Assembly: GCF_000238375.3 (NCBI RefSeq)
Contig: NZ_AHBZ03000014.1
Coordinates: 372,001 to 436,000 of the forward strand
Origin: Pseudoalteromonas citrea
Lineage (GTDB): Bacteria > Pseudomonadota > Gammaproteobacteria > Enterobacterales > Alteromonadaceae
Direction: 5' to 3'
Length of the DNA stretch: 64,000 nt
Part shown: in pieces, positions 26,200-37,091 of the stretch
How positions within the stretch are numbered: position 1 is the first letter of the stretch
How the letters are laid out: each line of letters starts with the position of its first letter
The notes under the pieces: generated by a model
What the model was told of the DNA's origin: nothing
Databases searched by the model: none
Seen by the model: only the letters and a program-made list of their open reading frames with translations
Made by a program: the position numbers and the translations under genes

Positions 26200-28113
26200 T
26201 TAAACGACCTGTTTTTCGGCACTTAAAAACTTGAGTAATTCTGATGATGGCAAGGGTCGACATATAAAATACCCCTGTGCTTGATCGCAACCCATTTTGT
26301 GTAACTTGTCTAAATGTGCCGCTTGCTCGACGCCTTCAGCAATTAAGCACAGGCCTAAGTTTTTGCCCACATCAATAATGCTTTGCACAATTGCCTCCGC
26401 TTTGGGCTCGCTCAATAAAGCCGCAACAAATTGCCTGTCTATTTTTAAATAATATATATCAAGTGCCTGTAAATATGCGAGTGAAGAGTAGCCCGTACCA
26501 AAGTCATCGATTGCCACTTTAATACCAAGTTTTTTTAGCTGCTTGAGCGTCGCTTTAACATTCGCTAAATTACTGATCAATGCACTTTCTGTTAACTCTA
26601 ATTCTAAAAGAGATGGATTGAACTTATAACGACTTAGTAGGCGCTCTAGCTTCTCATAAAAATTATCAACGCTGATGTCTTTGCCTGAAATATTAATAGC
26701 AATAGATAAGTCTTTCAAATGAGCTAAGCCGTGCCACTGACTTAATGTGTCACATGCCATTTCTAACACGCACTCGGTGATCTTTCCTATTAAGCCTTTA
26801 TCCTCAGCGATAGGAATAAATTCGTCTGGAAAAATCATCCTGCCATTATTTGGCCATCGAATGAGCGCTTCTAAAGAGGTAACTTGTCCGGACGCTATAT
26901 TTATTTTTGGCTGAAAGTACAATTCAAATTGTTTCAGTGTGATCGCTTGCTGTAACTTCTCTTCAATATAAATGGCTTTTTGAACTCGCTGCTCTAGCGC
27001 TGAGTCGAATAACTTATATTGATTTTTACCCTGTTTTTTCGCTTGATACATGGCGATATCTGCTTTACCCAGGATTTCAGACACCTCTTTACCATGGGCT
27101 GGGTAACTTGCTACACCTACGCTTAGAGAGAGTTGATAACAATTTCCTTCTATTTTTATGGGATCTATAAACGCATTTAAAATGTGCTCTAGCTGCTCAC
27201 GTATTGCAGGCAAACTGTCTAACATTAAGACAACCAGAAACTCATCACCGCCCAACCTTGCTAAACGATTTGGCTGCTGCACACGCCTTTCTAAACGCTT
27301 GGCACAAATTTTTAATGCGTCATCGCCAGCAAGGTGACCCAAGCTGTCGTTTATTTTCTTGAAATCATCTAAATCAATTAGCACCAAGGCAAATGGCTTC
27401 ACCACATCACTTTGAAGCATTCTATTAACTGTAGCGATAATATTAAATCGATTAGCGAGCCCCGTAAGAGAGTCACAGTTTGCTTGCTTTGATAGTAGCG
27501 CTTTTTGAGCTTTTAAATCTGTGATATCACGGCAACACCATACTCGTCCAACATACTCTCCGTGGATCAGCTCCGGTACACTGTAATATTCATAGTATCG
27601 ACCATGTATCGTCTCAAAGTTTCCAGTCAGCAGCGCTTCTTTGGAGTCAAACATGGCTTGAATTTGTTCTATAAATACATCAGGCGCAGTAAGTAGGGAT
27701 AAAATAGAGTGAAGAACTTGTGTCGCATCAAGGGTCAGAGCAGTTCCCTCATCACAGCCGAGAAAAGTGCAACCACTTTGATTTATATGTGTAATTTCTC
27801 CACAAATATTAAACTCAACCACTACTTCTGGACTAGCGTCTAATATTGCTTTCTGGCGGGTAACAGATAACTCTAAGCTCCGTTGGTATTTATCAATATC
27901 AACAAGCTTGGTGCGTAACTGGCGATTATTTTCAGTAAGCTCTTTACTCGTTAAATTTAAACTATGTTCTAGCATCCATCGATCTTCATCTGCATGCGCA
28001 AACGCGTCGGATAATAAACGTATAAAGTGGTCGTATTGCGCTGAGTCAATACCAGAAAAACCACTTTTCTTAAGTAATCGCGCTAATAAATGATGCATAT
28101 TATTCTGAGACAA
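26200..28113 (-). CDS. PAS-GGDEF-EAL cyclic-di-GMP signalling protein
   Basis: 637 residues. A coiled coil (about 50-85) leads into a PAS domain (about 85-200), then a GGDEF domain with the intact motif RLGGDEF (286-292) and an EAL domain with EALIRW (415-420) and DDFGTGYSSLAYL. Both catalytic signatures look complete, so it could make and degrade cyclic di-GMP. The inhibitory RxxD site before GGDEF is missing (QQPN at that place). No transmembrane segment is seen; the protein should be cytoplasmic. Its start overlaps the end of the FIST gene by 14 bases, which couples their translation and suggests that the FIST protein is its sensor partner. Confidence 0.9.
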   Translation of the reverse strand: MSQNNMHHLLARLLKKSGFSGIDSAQYDHFIRLLSDAFAHADEDRWMLEHSLNLTSKELTENNRQLRTKLVDIDKYQRSLELSVTRQKAILDASPEVVVEFNICGEITHINQSGCTFLGCDEGTALTLDATQVLHSILSLLTAPDVFIEQIQAMFDSKEALLTGNFETIHGRYYEYYSVPELIHGEYVGRVWCCRDITDLKAQKALLSKQANCDSLTGLANRFNIIATVNRMLQSDVVKPFALVLIDLDDFKKINDSLGHLAGDDALKICAKRLERRVQQPNRLARLGGDEFLVVLMLDSLPAIREQLEHILNAFIDPIKIEGNCYQLSLSVGVASYPAHGKEVSEILGKADIAMYQAKKQGKNQYKLFDSALEQRVQKAIYIEEKLQQAITLKQFELYFQPKINIASGQVTSLEALIRWPNNGRMIFPDEFIPIAEDKGLIGKITECVLEMACDTLSQWHGLAHLKDLSIAINISGKDISVDNFYEKLERLLSRYKFNPSLLELELTESALISNLANVKATLKQLKKLGIKVAIDDFGTGYSSLAYLQALDIYYLKIDRQFVAALLSEPKAEAIVQSIIDVGKNLGLCLIAEGVEQAAHLDKLHKMGCDQAQGYFICRPLPSSELLKFLSAEKQVV

Positions 28114-29218
28114 GTGTTACCGTCATCGTTTGGTTGTGTAAAAGGCAAGGCCCACCATACTCACCTGGAGCCAACTCTCCATATGAATAAAAGCCCATAC
28201 ACTTAAACCCAGAGGCAAGTTTTGTTGTGATAGCTTCTAGTTCTTCCTCAACTCTCGGCCCCAAAACCAGCTTTCTACCGACGCAGCTAATTAATAAAGC
28301 GACGCCAGACTCACCATGCGCACACTCTAATGACTTCATAACCCCAGCCCCAGCCCCATCCACGAGCCGATCAAAGTTAGCCTTCATCAATTGTGCATAA
28401 CCTTGATGTGGCATATCGCCAGCAAATACCATGCTATTATCTTCATAATCAATATCTAATATGGTTCTTATCACCGAGAGACCAGTCTCAGGGTGCGTGA
28501 CCTGAAGTGGAAACCTCAGTGCTGATGCAGGTAAATCATTGGCATATGGGCCTAAATACTGCTTATACAAGGTGATAGCAGGCTCTCCATCTAGCGCATA
28601 AAGACGATTTCCTTTAGCTTGGGTGATTTCTCGTCTTGGTCCAAACGGATCCCATCCACCAACACTTGCATGGCTTACTTTCAATGTATCTGAGTAGAAA
28701 CCACATAAGATCACAGCCCCTTCTTCTAAGAATTGGTTATTAAATAATGATGTACTTGAAAACCGCTCTCCATCTGCGGCAAGACCCCCGGTAATTATCA
28801 CTGTTTCATCGAATGAGTGATTAAGATGTACTGCCAAGTCACTGCCGTTGATAACATGCCCATCGCTTATTACCAGTAGCCATTTTAAATCGGGTTTTTG
28901 CAATGCTGATGCGGCGAATTCGCAAAACGCACTCACCGCAGTACCTTGCACTGCGTCACTATAAATAGCGACTCGAGTATTACTGAATAAAAAAGCGGTA
29001 ACTACCATTGCATCATCAAATAACTGATCTGCTGCTATATCACCTGCACTACTGCAGCCCACTATTTTGGCATTAGGAAAATAGTCCTTCAAACGCGTAA
29101 GCTCGTTACAGTTTCGTTCCTGTAAACTAAAAAACACAGTCACAAGCTGAACCCGCTCGTTTGCTACAGGTGCATTAATCCACTGGCTTTGTTGGTAAAT
29201 GTATTGCTCTGTTTCCAT
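28100..29218 (-). CDS. FIST-domain sensory protein
   Basis: 372 residues covering a FIST N domain (about 25-220, with the block VGCSSAGDIAADQLFDDAMVV split around residue 55) and a FIST C domain (about 225-360, with LYALDGEPAITLYKQYLG and the ending MGFYSYGELAP). FIST domains are thought to bind small ligands such as amino acids and occur beside or fused to signalling enzymes; in one Burkholderiaceae-type family they act with nitric-oxide sensing. There is no signal peptide. The overlap with the GGDEF-EAL gene supports a ligand-to-cyclic-di-GMP pair. The ligand is unknown. Confidence 0.85.
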   Translation of the reverse strand: METEQYIYQQSQWINAPVANERVQLVTVFFSLQERNCNELTRLKDYFPNAKIVGCSSAGDIAADQLFDDAMVVTAFLFSNTRVAIYSDAVQGTAVSAFCEFAASALQKPDLKWLLVISDGHVINGSDLAVHLNHSFDETVIITGGLAADGERFSSTSLFNNQFLEEGAVILCGFYSDTLKVSHASVGGWDPFGPRREITQAKGNRLYALDGEPAITLYKQYLGPYANDLPASALRFPLQVTHPETGLSVIRTILDIDYEDNSMVFAGDMPHQGYAQLMKANFDRLVDGAGAGVMKSLECAHGESGVALLISCVGRKLVLGPRVEEELEAITTKLASGFKCMGFYSYGELAPGEYGGPCLLHNQTMTVTLVSE

Positions 29219-29310
29219 TTCGACAAGTTACTCGCAATCGTATTGCTTTAAACTTAGCAGTGGATTGCCGATTACGACAATTTTTACCCAATTAAACAAG
29301 GAACTATTAC

Positions 29311-31308
29311 TTAATAATCTAGCTCCAATAAAAACTCACTCGGATTAACTTTTGGTTTGATGAGGTACACTTGGCGTTTAGCACGTGTCAATGCGACATA
29401 AAACAATCGACGCTCTTCAGCGTTTGGAAAGTTTCCTTGTTTTGGTAATAAAGCCTCGATGAGTGGATCACTACTTTCTTGAGCAGGTACGCCACTCGTG
29501 CCAGCATGTAAACCCAGTAAAATGCTATAGTCTGCTTCTTTGCCTTTCGAGCCATGAAAGGTCATGGTGCGAAGCTCTAAAAACTCGAACTGTTGTTGCA
29601 ACTTAGATAACAACCGCTTGTCTGGTAACAACTTATGATATCGAGCAAGTATTAGAACGCTGCATTCAGTTTGCACTTTTGCATTTAATTCACTTAGTGC
29701 ACTGCACAACGACTGCTCTTCTTCTGACTCTTCAATATAAACTAACGGCGCTATGTCGTCGGTGTTATGTGCCGAGATCCGTTTCATGATCTGACCCGGA
29801 TTAGCACAAATAAAACGACTGGACACATCTAAAAGTGCCTGATGGTAACGAAATGTTTTATCTAATTGCGTCACAGTCCCTTGGCCAAAGAAGTTTGTAA
29901 AATCCGTTGTATATGAAATGTCTGCGCCGCTAAACCTATAGATAGATTGCCAATCATCACCAACAGAAAATAGATGATGACGTTCTGACTGCTCCGTTAA
30001 TGCTTTTAATAACTTGGCTCGTATAGGAGATATATCTTGAAACTCATCAACTAAAAAGTGTGTCCAAGGGGATATAAACTTTTTTTCTTCTACATACCGA
30101 ATGGACTTGATGATCATATCTTCAAAATCAATTGCCTTTTCATTACTCAAATAGAGGCTATACTCCGCCAAAATAGGCCTAATACACAATAAAACTTCAT
30201 TAAAACGCGTCTCAAGCCGCAACAAGTTGTTCATCGCTGCGGCGCACTTGAGATGACCTAACGACTCAGTAATCGTTTTTAACTGACGAGTCCCTTGAGC
30301 ACTTTCTAAATAACGTCGAATACTTGCTATATCTGTGCCTGAACATTTGGTGTAGTGCACAAAGCTCAATCTATATTGCTCTTCTTGACAAAGCAATACT
30401 ATTGTTTCCTTCACAAAAGTACGCTTTTCTCTTTCGTTCTGAGCAAGTTGAGAAATATTAGGTGCAACCCCCTCAACACGCTCAATGATCTCTAACCCTA
30501 ACTTATGAAACGTCATACATTCTGGAAACGTAGGATATTGACTGGCTCTTTGCGCCATCTCACGCGCAGCCTCATTACCATACGCTAACATCAGTATATG
30601 CTTAGCATATGCTTGGCGGGTATACGCCAAGTATTGCGCTTTTGCTATCATCACACTTGTTTTGCCCGTACCGGCACCTGCAAGTAATAACTGCCTTTCA
30701 TCTTGTATTACACAGGCTCGCCTCTGGGCTGTCGTTAACGGTAACTTTTCGACTGTATCAAAAAATACTTCATGTTCTGTTAATTTATAACGCACGTAGC
30801 CTTCTTGAAATGCCGCAATATCTCCCTCGCTCCATTGCGTAACCTCCTTTAAAGTAGCAATGGCTTGAGCTAATTCAGCACTGAGCTCACAGCGTATATC
30901 CCAAGATAGCCATTTATCACGATACGGTATCAATACCGACTGGATCATATTAATGAGTCCATGAGATAAATACCTAGCTTTGAGTAACCTTTCTAGCTTG
31001 ATAATACGCGCACATAACTCTTTTTGATGGTGTGTCACCCATATTTTTTGTAACTTTAAAGCAAGCTCTGATTTGTCATCTACTTTAATAGCCAAAGACA
31101 TCAAGCCTTGGCTATGTGTAATAGTCAGATAACTAAATAATACTTTAGATTCAAGTTTAGGTGGCTGAATTATTTGCTTCCATAGTAACGAATAAGGTTT
31201 GCCATAGCGGTCGTAGAGTATGACCCCGCCATCATCTACATTGATACTCGTATACGAAGCAAAATATTTTAAGATAAGTGGTGTAGTAAATAACAATAGA
31301 AGTATCAA
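29311..31308 (-). CDS. UvrD/Rep superfamily helicase, DNA helicase IV-like
   Basis: 665 residues. An N-terminal region with a hydrophobic start and a coiled segment precedes a superfamily-1A helicase core: Walker A AGAGTGKT at 210-217, FEDMI, the DEFQD box in FLVDEFQDIS, GDDWQSIYRFSGA, and the closing RRLFYVALTRAK. The N-terminal layout and MLAYGNEAAREM after motif I resemble E. coli HelD. It translocates on single-stranded DNA; the cellular role is probably repair or recombination. It stands alone on the minus strand just after the FIST pair and before the tRNA-Leu terminator. Confidence 0.85.
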   Translation of the reverse strand: MILLLLFTTPLILKYFASYTSINVDDGGVILYDRYGKPYSLLWKQIIQPPKLESKVLFSYLTITHSQGLMSLAIKVDDKSELALKLQKIWVTHHQKELCARIIKLERLLKARYLSHGLINMIQSVLIPYRDKWLSWDIRCELSAELAQAIATLKEVTQWSEGDIAAFQEGYVRYKLTEHEVFFDTVEKLPLTTAQRRACVIQDERQLLLAGAGTGKTSVMIAKAQYLAYTRQAYAKHILMLAYGNEAAREMAQRASQYPTFPECMTFHKLGLEIIERVEGVAPNISQLAQNEREKRTFVKETIVLLCQEEQYRLSFVHYTKCSGTDIASIRRYLESAQGTRQLKTITESLGHLKCAAAMNNLLRLETRFNEVLLCIRPILAEYSLYLSNEKAIDFEDMIIKSIRYVEEKKFISPWTHFLVDEFQDISPIRAKLLKALTEQSERHHLFSVGDDWQSIYRFSGADISYTTDFTNFFGQGTVTQLDKTFRYHQALLDVSSRFICANPGQIMKRISAHNTDDIAPLVYIEESEEEQSLCSALSELNAKVQTECSVLILARYHKLLPDKRLLSKLQQQFEFLELRTMTFHGSKGKEADYSILLGLHAGTSGVPAQESSDPLIEALLPKQGNFPNAEERRLFYVALTRAKRQVYLIKPKVNPSEFLLELDY

Positions 31309-31402
31309 TTAACTAGATATAGACATAGCATAATTGAAGTAAAGAAGATCATAAAGTAAAAATAACTAAGCAATTAAATTCTTAGCATATTATTTGAAAG
31401 CA

Positions 31403-31436
31403 AAAACCCCGATTGAATTAAATCAATCGGGGTTTT
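31403..31436 (-). terminator. Terminator of the tRNA-Leu transcription unit
   Basis: 14-base arms AAAACCCCGATTGA and TCAATCGGGGTTTT around a six-base loop. It lies 6 bases past the 3' end of the tRNA and would also stop transcription in the other direction. Confidence 0.92.
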
Positions 31437-31442
31437 AATATT

Positions 31443-31527
31443 TGGTGCGGATGGGGGGACTTGAACCCCCACGCCCGAAAGCACTACCCCCTCAAGGTAG
31501 CGTGTCTACCAATTCCACCACATCCGC
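31443..31527 (-). tRNA. tRNA-Leu, anticodon GAG
   Basis: The minus strand folds as a class II tRNA: acceptor GCGGATG pairs with CATCCGC, the D arm contains AATTGGTAGAC, the anticodon stem CTACC/GGTAG encloses loop TTGAGGG with anticodon GAG, then a long variable arm, the T arm with GGTTCAAGTCC, and an encoded CCA. It follows secG as in E. coli, where a tRNA-Leu is also found. Confidence 0.97.
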
Positions 31528-31593
31528 TTTTTTACAGCCATTTGATTAACTGAGGTGTTAATCGACTGGGTAACTAAAGGATACCAATCTTTA

Positions 31594-31941
31594 TTAATTT
31601 GGTACGTCTGACGTATTATTGTCAGTTGACGCTGGTACATCTGATGCTGCAGGCACTGTAATTGCTTCTGCTGGTGCTTCTAGATTTTCCCACTCGTCTG
31701 TTTGTTTAATTTGACCTGCTGTCAGATTACCCAAAACAATACTTAAAACAAAGAACACAGTTGCTAATACTGTCGTTGTTTTAGTCATAAAATTACCGGC
31801 ACCTGATGATCCGAATACAGTTGCTGATGCACCTGCTCCGAAAGAAGATCCCATGTCGGCACCTTTACCTTGTTGTACTAACACCATGCCAATAAGTGCA
31901 AGTGCAACAATTAAATAAATAACCAATAATATTTCGTACAT
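31594..31941 (-). CDS. secG: Protein translocase subunit SecG
   Basis: Small subunit of the SecYEG channel in the inner membrane. The N-terminal helix (about 3-22), the motif VQQGKGADMGSSFGAGAS and the second helix (about 53-75) are typical; the C-terminal 40 residues are acidic and low in complexity, as in related proteins. Lies one base after tpiA. Confidence 0.93.
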   Translation of the reverse strand: MYEILLVIYLIVALALIGMVLVQQGKGADMGSSFGAGASATVFGSSGAGNFMTKTTTVLATVFFVLSIVLGNLTAGQIKQTDEWENLEAPAEAITVPAASDVPASTDNNTSDVPN

Positions 31942-31942
31942 G

Positions 31943-32692
31943 CTATACGTTCCCTAATGCACTGTTACAAATGCTCACAAATGCATCTGCTTTCAAACTA
32001 GCGCCACCAATAAGGCCGCCATCAATGTCTGGTTGTGTAAATAAGCTTTTACTATTTTTATCGTTTACACTGCCACCATAAAGTATTTGCAGTGCTTGTG
32101 CGACAGGCTCGCTTTGTGTGCTAAGCATGTCACGAATAAACTTGTGTACAGCCTGTGCTTGCTCAGGAGTTGCCGTTTTACCGGTTCCTATTGCCCAAAC
32201 GGGTTCGTATGCTAGCACAGAATTTGAGAGCGCTGCTATACCTAATTTAGAAATTACAGCATTTATTTGTTCGGCTACTACTTTCTCTGTTTCACCTGAC
32301 TCTCTTTGCTCTTCCGTTTCTCCAACACAAAGTACGGGGATTAAACCATTCTCTTGTGCCTTGGCAAACTTGTTAGCAACTGCTTCATTGCTTTCGCCGA
32401 ATATAGCACGGCGCTCTGAATGGCCTACGAGTGTGTATGTAGCACCAAGTTGCTTTGCTAATTCTGCACTCAATTCACCGGTGTAAGCACCTGAATCAAA
32501 TTCTGAAATAGTTTGCGTACCTACTTCAACTCCAAACTCTGCCATCTTAGTCAATAAGGCTGCTGGAGGAAAAACAATAACATCAACTTGCTTATTTTTA
32601 CATTCATTCACTGCTGTGCTGATCTCTGAAACCAACTCTATTGAGCCATTCATTTTCCAGTTACCAGCAACTATTGGCTTACGCTGCGCCAT
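31943..32692 (-). CDS. tpiA: Triosephosphate isomerase
   Basis: Glycolytic enzyme interconverting dihydroxyacetone phosphate and glyceraldehyde 3-phosphate. The catalytic Lys is in NWKMNG (residue 13), the His in VGHSERR and the Glu in AYEPVWAIGTGKTATPEQA; the phosphate loop LYGGSV is near the end. 249 residues is normal. In the same operon as glmM and secG. Confidence 0.97.
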   Translation of the reverse strand: MAQRKPIVAGNWKMNGSIELVSEISTAVNECKNKQVDVIVFPPAALLTKMAEFGVEVGTQTISEFDSGAYTGELSAELAKQLGATYTLVGHSERRAIFGESNEAVANKFAKAQENGLIPVLCVGETEEQRESGETEKVVAEQINAVISKLGIAALSNSVLAYEPVWAIGTGKTATPEQAQAVHKFIRDMLSTQSEPVAQALQILYGGSVNDKNSKSLFTQPDIDGGLIGGASLKADAFVSICNSALGNV

Positions 32693-32771
32693 TCGATACT
32701 CCGCATTCTAAAGCGGGTGAGATACTAACTCGACTCACCCAAAGTTACAAGATATAAAATAAAAAAAATGA

Positions 32772-34112
32772 TTAATTGCTCACTGTTTCAACAACTTCAG
32801 CAATTTTTTGAGTGAAATCGATAACCTGTTTCTCTTGCTCAGCTTCAACCATCACTCGTATCACTGGTTCAGTGCCAGATTTACGTAATAATACTCGTCC
32901 TTTACCAGCTAATTCAGTTTCAACTTCATTAACTGCTGCCAACACTTTCGGATCAGTTGTGGGGTCAGTTGCAACAGAGTACCTTACATTAATCATTTTC
33001 ATTGGGTACTTAACAAAGCCTTGCCCTAGGTCTTGTAACGTTTTGTTTTGTGAAACCATCGCTGCAAGCACTTGCAAGCTCGATATAATACCATCCCCTG
33101 TGCTTATCAAGTCTAAGCTCAATACATGCCCTGAACTCTCGCCTCCAACTTTCCAACCATTTTGCGAAAGTAGCTCCATCACGTAACGGTCGCCCACCTT
33201 GCTTCGAGCAAACTCAATACCTTTCGCTTTTAACGCATTCTCTAAGCCCATATTTGACATTACCGTGCCCACAACACCTCCACCCAGCGTGCCTTGCTCA
33301 AACGCTTGGCTGGCAATAATGTAAACTATGTCATCACCATCAAAAACTCGGCCATTATGGTCAACCATCATCACTCGATCACCATCGCCATCGTAGGCAA
33401 TGCCCACATCGGCGTCGTGTTCAAGTACTTTACGTTTCAAGCTATCTACATGAGTAGCACCACAATTGAGGTTTATATTCACACCATTTGGTTCACAAGC
33501 ATGGCAAATCACCGTTGCACCTAGCTCACGCATTACAGCTGGCGCAATATGGTACGTCGCACCATTTGCGCAGTCTAAAACAATTTTTAGTCCTTCCAGC
33601 GACAGTTCGTTAGGAAACTGCCCTTTACAAAATTCAATATAGCGGCCATCTGCGTTATCGAGCCTATGTGCTTTACCTAATTGCTCAGATGGCACACATG
33701 TCATTTTATCATCAAGCATTGCTTCTATTTCAAGCTCTACTGAATCGGCAAGTTTTAGTCCGTTACCACTGAAAAATTTAATCCCATTGTCATGGTATGG
33801 GTTGTGTGATGCACTGATCACAATACCAGCTTCTGCGCGAAACGTTTGTGTTAAATAAGCCACAGCGGGCGTGGGCATTGGGCCTAACAACACCACATCA
33901 ATACCTGCGGCTATTAAGCCGGCTTCTAATGATGTCTCTAATAAATAGCCTGAGATACGCGTATCTTTACCTATTATGACTTTCTTTGTACCTGATTTTG
34001 ACAATACTTTCCCAGCAGCCCAACCAAGTTTTAATGCAAACTCTGGTGTGATTGGGTACTCACCTACCAGACCTCGTACCCCATCAGTACCAAAATATTT
34101 TCTTGTTGTCAT
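32772..34112 (-). CDS. glmM: Phosphoglucosamine mutase
   Basis: Converts glucosamine 6-phosphate to glucosamine 1-phosphate for peptidoglycan and LPS synthesis. The phosphoserine is Ser102 in ISASHNP; the metal loop DGDGDR and the sugar loop GGESSGH are present, as is the final phosphate-binding [12 protein letters not shown]. 446 residues is the usual length. The start overlaps folP by 4 bases, the conserved folP-glmM arrangement. Confidence 0.97.
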   Translation of the reverse strand: MTTRKYFGTDGVRGLVGEYPITPEFALKLGWAAGKVLSKSGTKKVIIGKDTRISGYLLETSLEAGLIAAGIDVVLLGPMPTPAVAYLTQTFRAEAGIVISASHNPYHDNGIKFFSGNGLKLADSVELEIEAMLDDKMTCVPSEQLGKAHRLDNADGRYIEFCKGQFPNELSLEGLKIVLDCANGATYHIAPAVMRELGATVICHACEPNGVNINLNCGATHVDSLKRKVLEHDADVGIAYDGDGDRVMMVDHNGRVFDGDDIVYIIASQAFEQGTLGGGVVGTVMSNMGLENALKAKGIEFARSKVGDRYVMELLSQNGWKVGGESSGHVLSLDLISTGDGIISSLQVLAAMVSQNKTLQDLGQGFVKYPMKMINVRYSVATDPTTDPKVLAAVNEVETELAGKGRVLLRKSGTEPVIRVMVEAEQEKQVIDFTQKIAEVVETVSN

Positions 34113-34954
34113 AAAGTTACTCCATTTCTAGCTGCATGCCATACATTTAACACATCAGCGGTTTCCTGAACATCGTGGACTCTAATAATATGTGCACCCT
34201 TTTGTGCACACAGTAACGCGCCAGCTAAACTCGCTGATAAGCGTTCATCTGTGTCCCGGTTCAATAATTGACCAAACATTGATTTGCGCGATAACCCTGC
34301 CAATAAAGGTAGTTTAAACATAGCAAACTGCTCAAATTCGCCCAATAAACTAAAGTTATGCGCCAAATTTTTACCAAAGCCAAACCCAGGATCGATAATT
34401 AACCTATCTCGCTTGATCCCCGCTTGCTCACAAACCTGAATACGCTCACTAAAAAACTGCTTCACCTGAAGTATCAAATCTGTATAACTCGGATCCGCCT
34501 GCATCGTTCTGGGCTGTCCTTGCATATGCATTAAGCAAATGGGTACATCATCAAATTGCGCTGCGACTTCTAACGCATTAGGCTCTTGTAAAGCCCGTAC
34601 GTCATTAATAATGTCAGCTCCCGCATTAATAGCCGCTTCCATCACTTTCGCTTTACTGGTATCAATAGAGATCACACAATCAGAAATCGCTCGAATTGCC
34701 GAGATCACTGGGATCACCCTTTTCAGCTCTACATCACAGCTAACGTCAGGTGCACCAGGACGTGTAGACTCGCCACCAATATCTAAAATAGTTGCACCTT
34801 GTTTTAGGATTGTAATGGCTTGTTTTACAGCATGCTCGCTATTGAAATAATTCCCGCCATCAGAAAATGAATCTGGTGTGACGTTGATAATTCCCATTAC
34901 TTGCGGAACATTTAGGTCCAAAGTGCGACCCCGAGGTAAACTTAACGTAGTCAT
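34109..34954 (-). CDS. folP: Dihydropteroate synthase
   Basis: Condenses p-aminobenzoate with hydroxymethyl-dihydropterin pyrophosphate in folate synthesis and is the target of sulfonamides. Signatures [16 protein letters not shown] (residues 19-34), GGESTRPGA, and INDVRAL are clear, and the pterin-binding DPGFGFGK follows. 281 residues. Overlaps glmM by 4 bases and follows ftsH after a terminator, as in other gammaproteobacteria. Confidence 0.97.
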   Translation of the reverse strand: MTTLSLPRGRTLDLNVPQVMGIINVTPDSFSDGGNYFNSEHAVKQAITILKQGATILDIGGESTRPGAPDVSCDVELKRVIPVISAIRAISDCVISIDTSKAKVMEAAINAGADIINDVRALQEPNALEVAAQFDDVPICLMHMQGQPRTMQADPSYTDLILQVKQFFSERIQVCEQAGIKRDRLIIDPGFGFGKNLAHNFSLLGEFEQFAMFKLPLLAGLSRKSMFGQLLNRDTDERLSASLAGALLCAQKGAHIIRVHDVQETADVLNVWHAARNGVTL

Positions 34955-35042
34955 GGTGTACCTTAGCTTAATAATATTCTATCGAGAGGAGCTTTTTAGT
35001 CTTAATTCTCAATCCAGTTTTTGGCTTTCATTTGGATATTAA

Positions 35043-35065
35043 AAAGCCCCGATATTCGGGGCTTT
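35043..35065 (-). terminator. Terminator between ftsH and folP
   Basis: AAAGCCCCGA / TCGGGGCTTT with a three-base loop, 25 bases after the ftsH stop, with a T-run on the minus strand. folP must have a separate promoter in the following 90 bases or depend on read-through. Confidence 0.9.
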
Positions 35066-35089
35066 AATAAGAGGACAGTATTTTAACCG

Positions 35090-37033
35090 TTATTCTGGAC
35101 TATCATCAAGCTCTGAACTTGATTGAGATTCAGAAGTTGGCTTTTTTTCTGTGTCATTTGCATCATCATCTGATTTTGATGCTTTCGCTTTAGGCTTAAT
35201 GTCATGCGCATCGCGAGGTGGTCTCACTTCAATACGTGCCATCAAATCATCAATTTGAGGTGCATCAATTGTCTCATACTTCATAAGTGCGTCTTTCATG
35301 CTATGCAGTACATCCATATTGTCTTTCAATATTTGTTCTGCACGGTCATAGTTTCGAGTTACAAAGTCTTTAATCTCTGAGTCAATTAATTTAGCTGTTT
35401 CATCTGACATGCCCGACATACGCTGTGAACCGCCACCCATATACATTTCATTTTGATCTTCCATGTACATTTGTGGACCAAGCTTGTTACTTAAGCCCCA
35501 CTGAGTAACCATTTTTTTAGCGATATCTGTAGCACGTTCGATGTCGTTACTTGCACCTGTCGTCACTTTGTCGTCACCGTAAATAAGTGCTTCAGCAATA
35601 CGCCCACCATATAAGCTAGACAGCATGGATTCTAAATGTTCTTTAGAATGGCTAACTCTGTCCTGCTCAGGTAAGTACATAGTTACACCCAACGCACGAC
35701 CACGAGGAATAATCGACACTTTGTAAACAGGATCATGTTCAGGAACCAAACGACCAACAATCGCGTGTCCAGCCTCATGATAAGCGGTCATTTCTTTCTC
35801 ATGCTCGCTCATAACCATAGACTTACGCTCGGCGCCCATCATGATCTTGTCTTTTGCAGCATCGAATTCAGCCATACTTACTTTGCGCTTGTTCCCACGC
35901 GCAGCAAATAGTGCAGCTTCATTCACTAGGTTCGCCAAATCAGCACCAGAGAATCCTGGCGTACCACGCGCAATTACTGACGCTTCAACATTATCATCAA
36001 GCGGTACTTTTCTCATATGAACATTTAATATCTGTTCACGACCACGAATGTCAGGTAAACCAACAACAACTTGACGGTCAAAGCGACCAGGGCGTAATAA
36101 CGCTGGGTCAAGTACATCTGGGCGGTTAGTCGCAGCAATAACGATAATACCTTCGTTACCCTCAAAACCATCCATTTCTACCAGCATTTGGTTAAGTGTT
36201 TGCTCACGTTCATCATGACCGCCACCCATGCCTGCGCCACGCTTGCGGCCTACCGCATCTATTTCATCAATAAAGATGATACATGGTGCTGCTTTCTTAG
36301 CTTGCTCAAACATGTCACGTACACGTGAAGCGCCCACACCAACAAACATTTCAACAAAATCAGACCCTGAAATTGTGAAAAATGGCACTTTTGCTTCACC
36401 AGCAACCGCTTTCGCTAAAAGTGTTTTACCCGTTCCTGGAGGACCGACCATCAAAACGCCTTTAGGAATACTGCCGCCAAGCTTTTGGAATTTTGACGGG
36501 TCGCGTAAAAAGTCAACCAGTTCAGTAACGTCTTCTTTTGCTTCGTCACAACCAGCAACATCAGCAAAAGTGGTTTTTACCTGATCTTCACTCATAAGGC
36601 GCGCTTTACTCTTACCGAAAGACATCGCACCTTTACCACCACCGCCTTGCATTTGACGCATGAAGAATATCCATACACCAATCAATAACAGCATTGGGAA
36701 CCAAGAAATGAAAATGTTAGCCAAGAAAGATTGCTCTTCCGGTTTAACACCTTTCACATTTACATCGTTTTTTAGCAAATCATTAATTAAATCTGCGTCA
36801 TGCATAGGGATTATTGTTTGAAAGCGCTCACCATTGCCCTTTACGCCAGTAATAGTACCTGAGTAACGGTCAACGTTAACATCTCGAATTGCGCCGCTGC
36901 GCACTTCTTTCACAAACTGTGTGTAACTTGTTTGACGATCAATATGATCGCCGCCATTGAAGCTCTGAAACACGGTCATTAGCACAACTGCAATAACCAA
37001 CCAGAGTATTAAATTCTTTGCCATATCGCTCAA
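35090..37033 (-). CDS. ftsH: ATP-dependent zinc metalloprotease FtsH
   Basis: Membrane-bound AAA+ protease that removes misfolded membrane proteins and regulators. Two N-terminal transmembrane helices (about 5-22 and 98-118) flank a periplasmic domain; the AAA module has Walker A GPPGTGKT, Walker B FIDEIDA and the second region of homology [18 protein letters not shown]; the protease site is HEAGH. The acidic, Ser-rich tail after residue 600 is typical. 647 residues. Preceded by rlmE at 58 bases, the conserved pair. Confidence 0.97.
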   Translation of the reverse strand: MSDMAKNLILWLVIAVVLMTVFQSFNGGDHIDRQTSYTQFVKEVRSGAIRDVNVDRYSGTITGVKGNGERFQTIIPMHDADLINDLLKNDVNVKGVKPEEQSFLANIFISWFPMLLLIGVWIFFMRQMQGGGGKGAMSFGKSKARLMSEDQVKTTFADVAGCDEAKEDVTELVDFLRDPSKFQKLGGSIPKGVLMVGPPGTGKTLLAKAVAGEAKVPFFTISGSDFVEMFVGVGASRVRDMFEQAKKAAPCIIFIDEIDAVGRKRGAGMGGGHDEREQTLNQMLVEMDGFEGNEGIIVIAATNRPDVLDPALLRPGRFDRQVVVGLPDIRGREQILNVHMRKVPLDDNVEASVIARGTPGFSGADLANLVNEAALFAARGNKRKVSMAEFDAAKDKIMMGAERKSMVMSEHEKEMTAYHEAGHAIVGRLVPEHDPVYKVSIIPRGRALGVTMYLPEQDRVSHSKEHLESMLSSLYGGRIAEALIYGDDKVTTGASNDIERATDIAKKMVTQWGLSNKLGPQMYMEDQNEMYMGGGSQRMSGMSDETAKLIDSEIKDFVTRNYDRAEQILKDNMDVLHSMKDALMKYETIDAPQIDDLMARIEVRPPRDAHDIKPKAKASKSDDDANDTEKKPTSESQSSSELDDSPE

Positions 37034-37091
37034 GGGGTTAACCTCTTGTATCCAAAATTGTTTAAATTCAACTTAATGCTGTCCAACTGTA

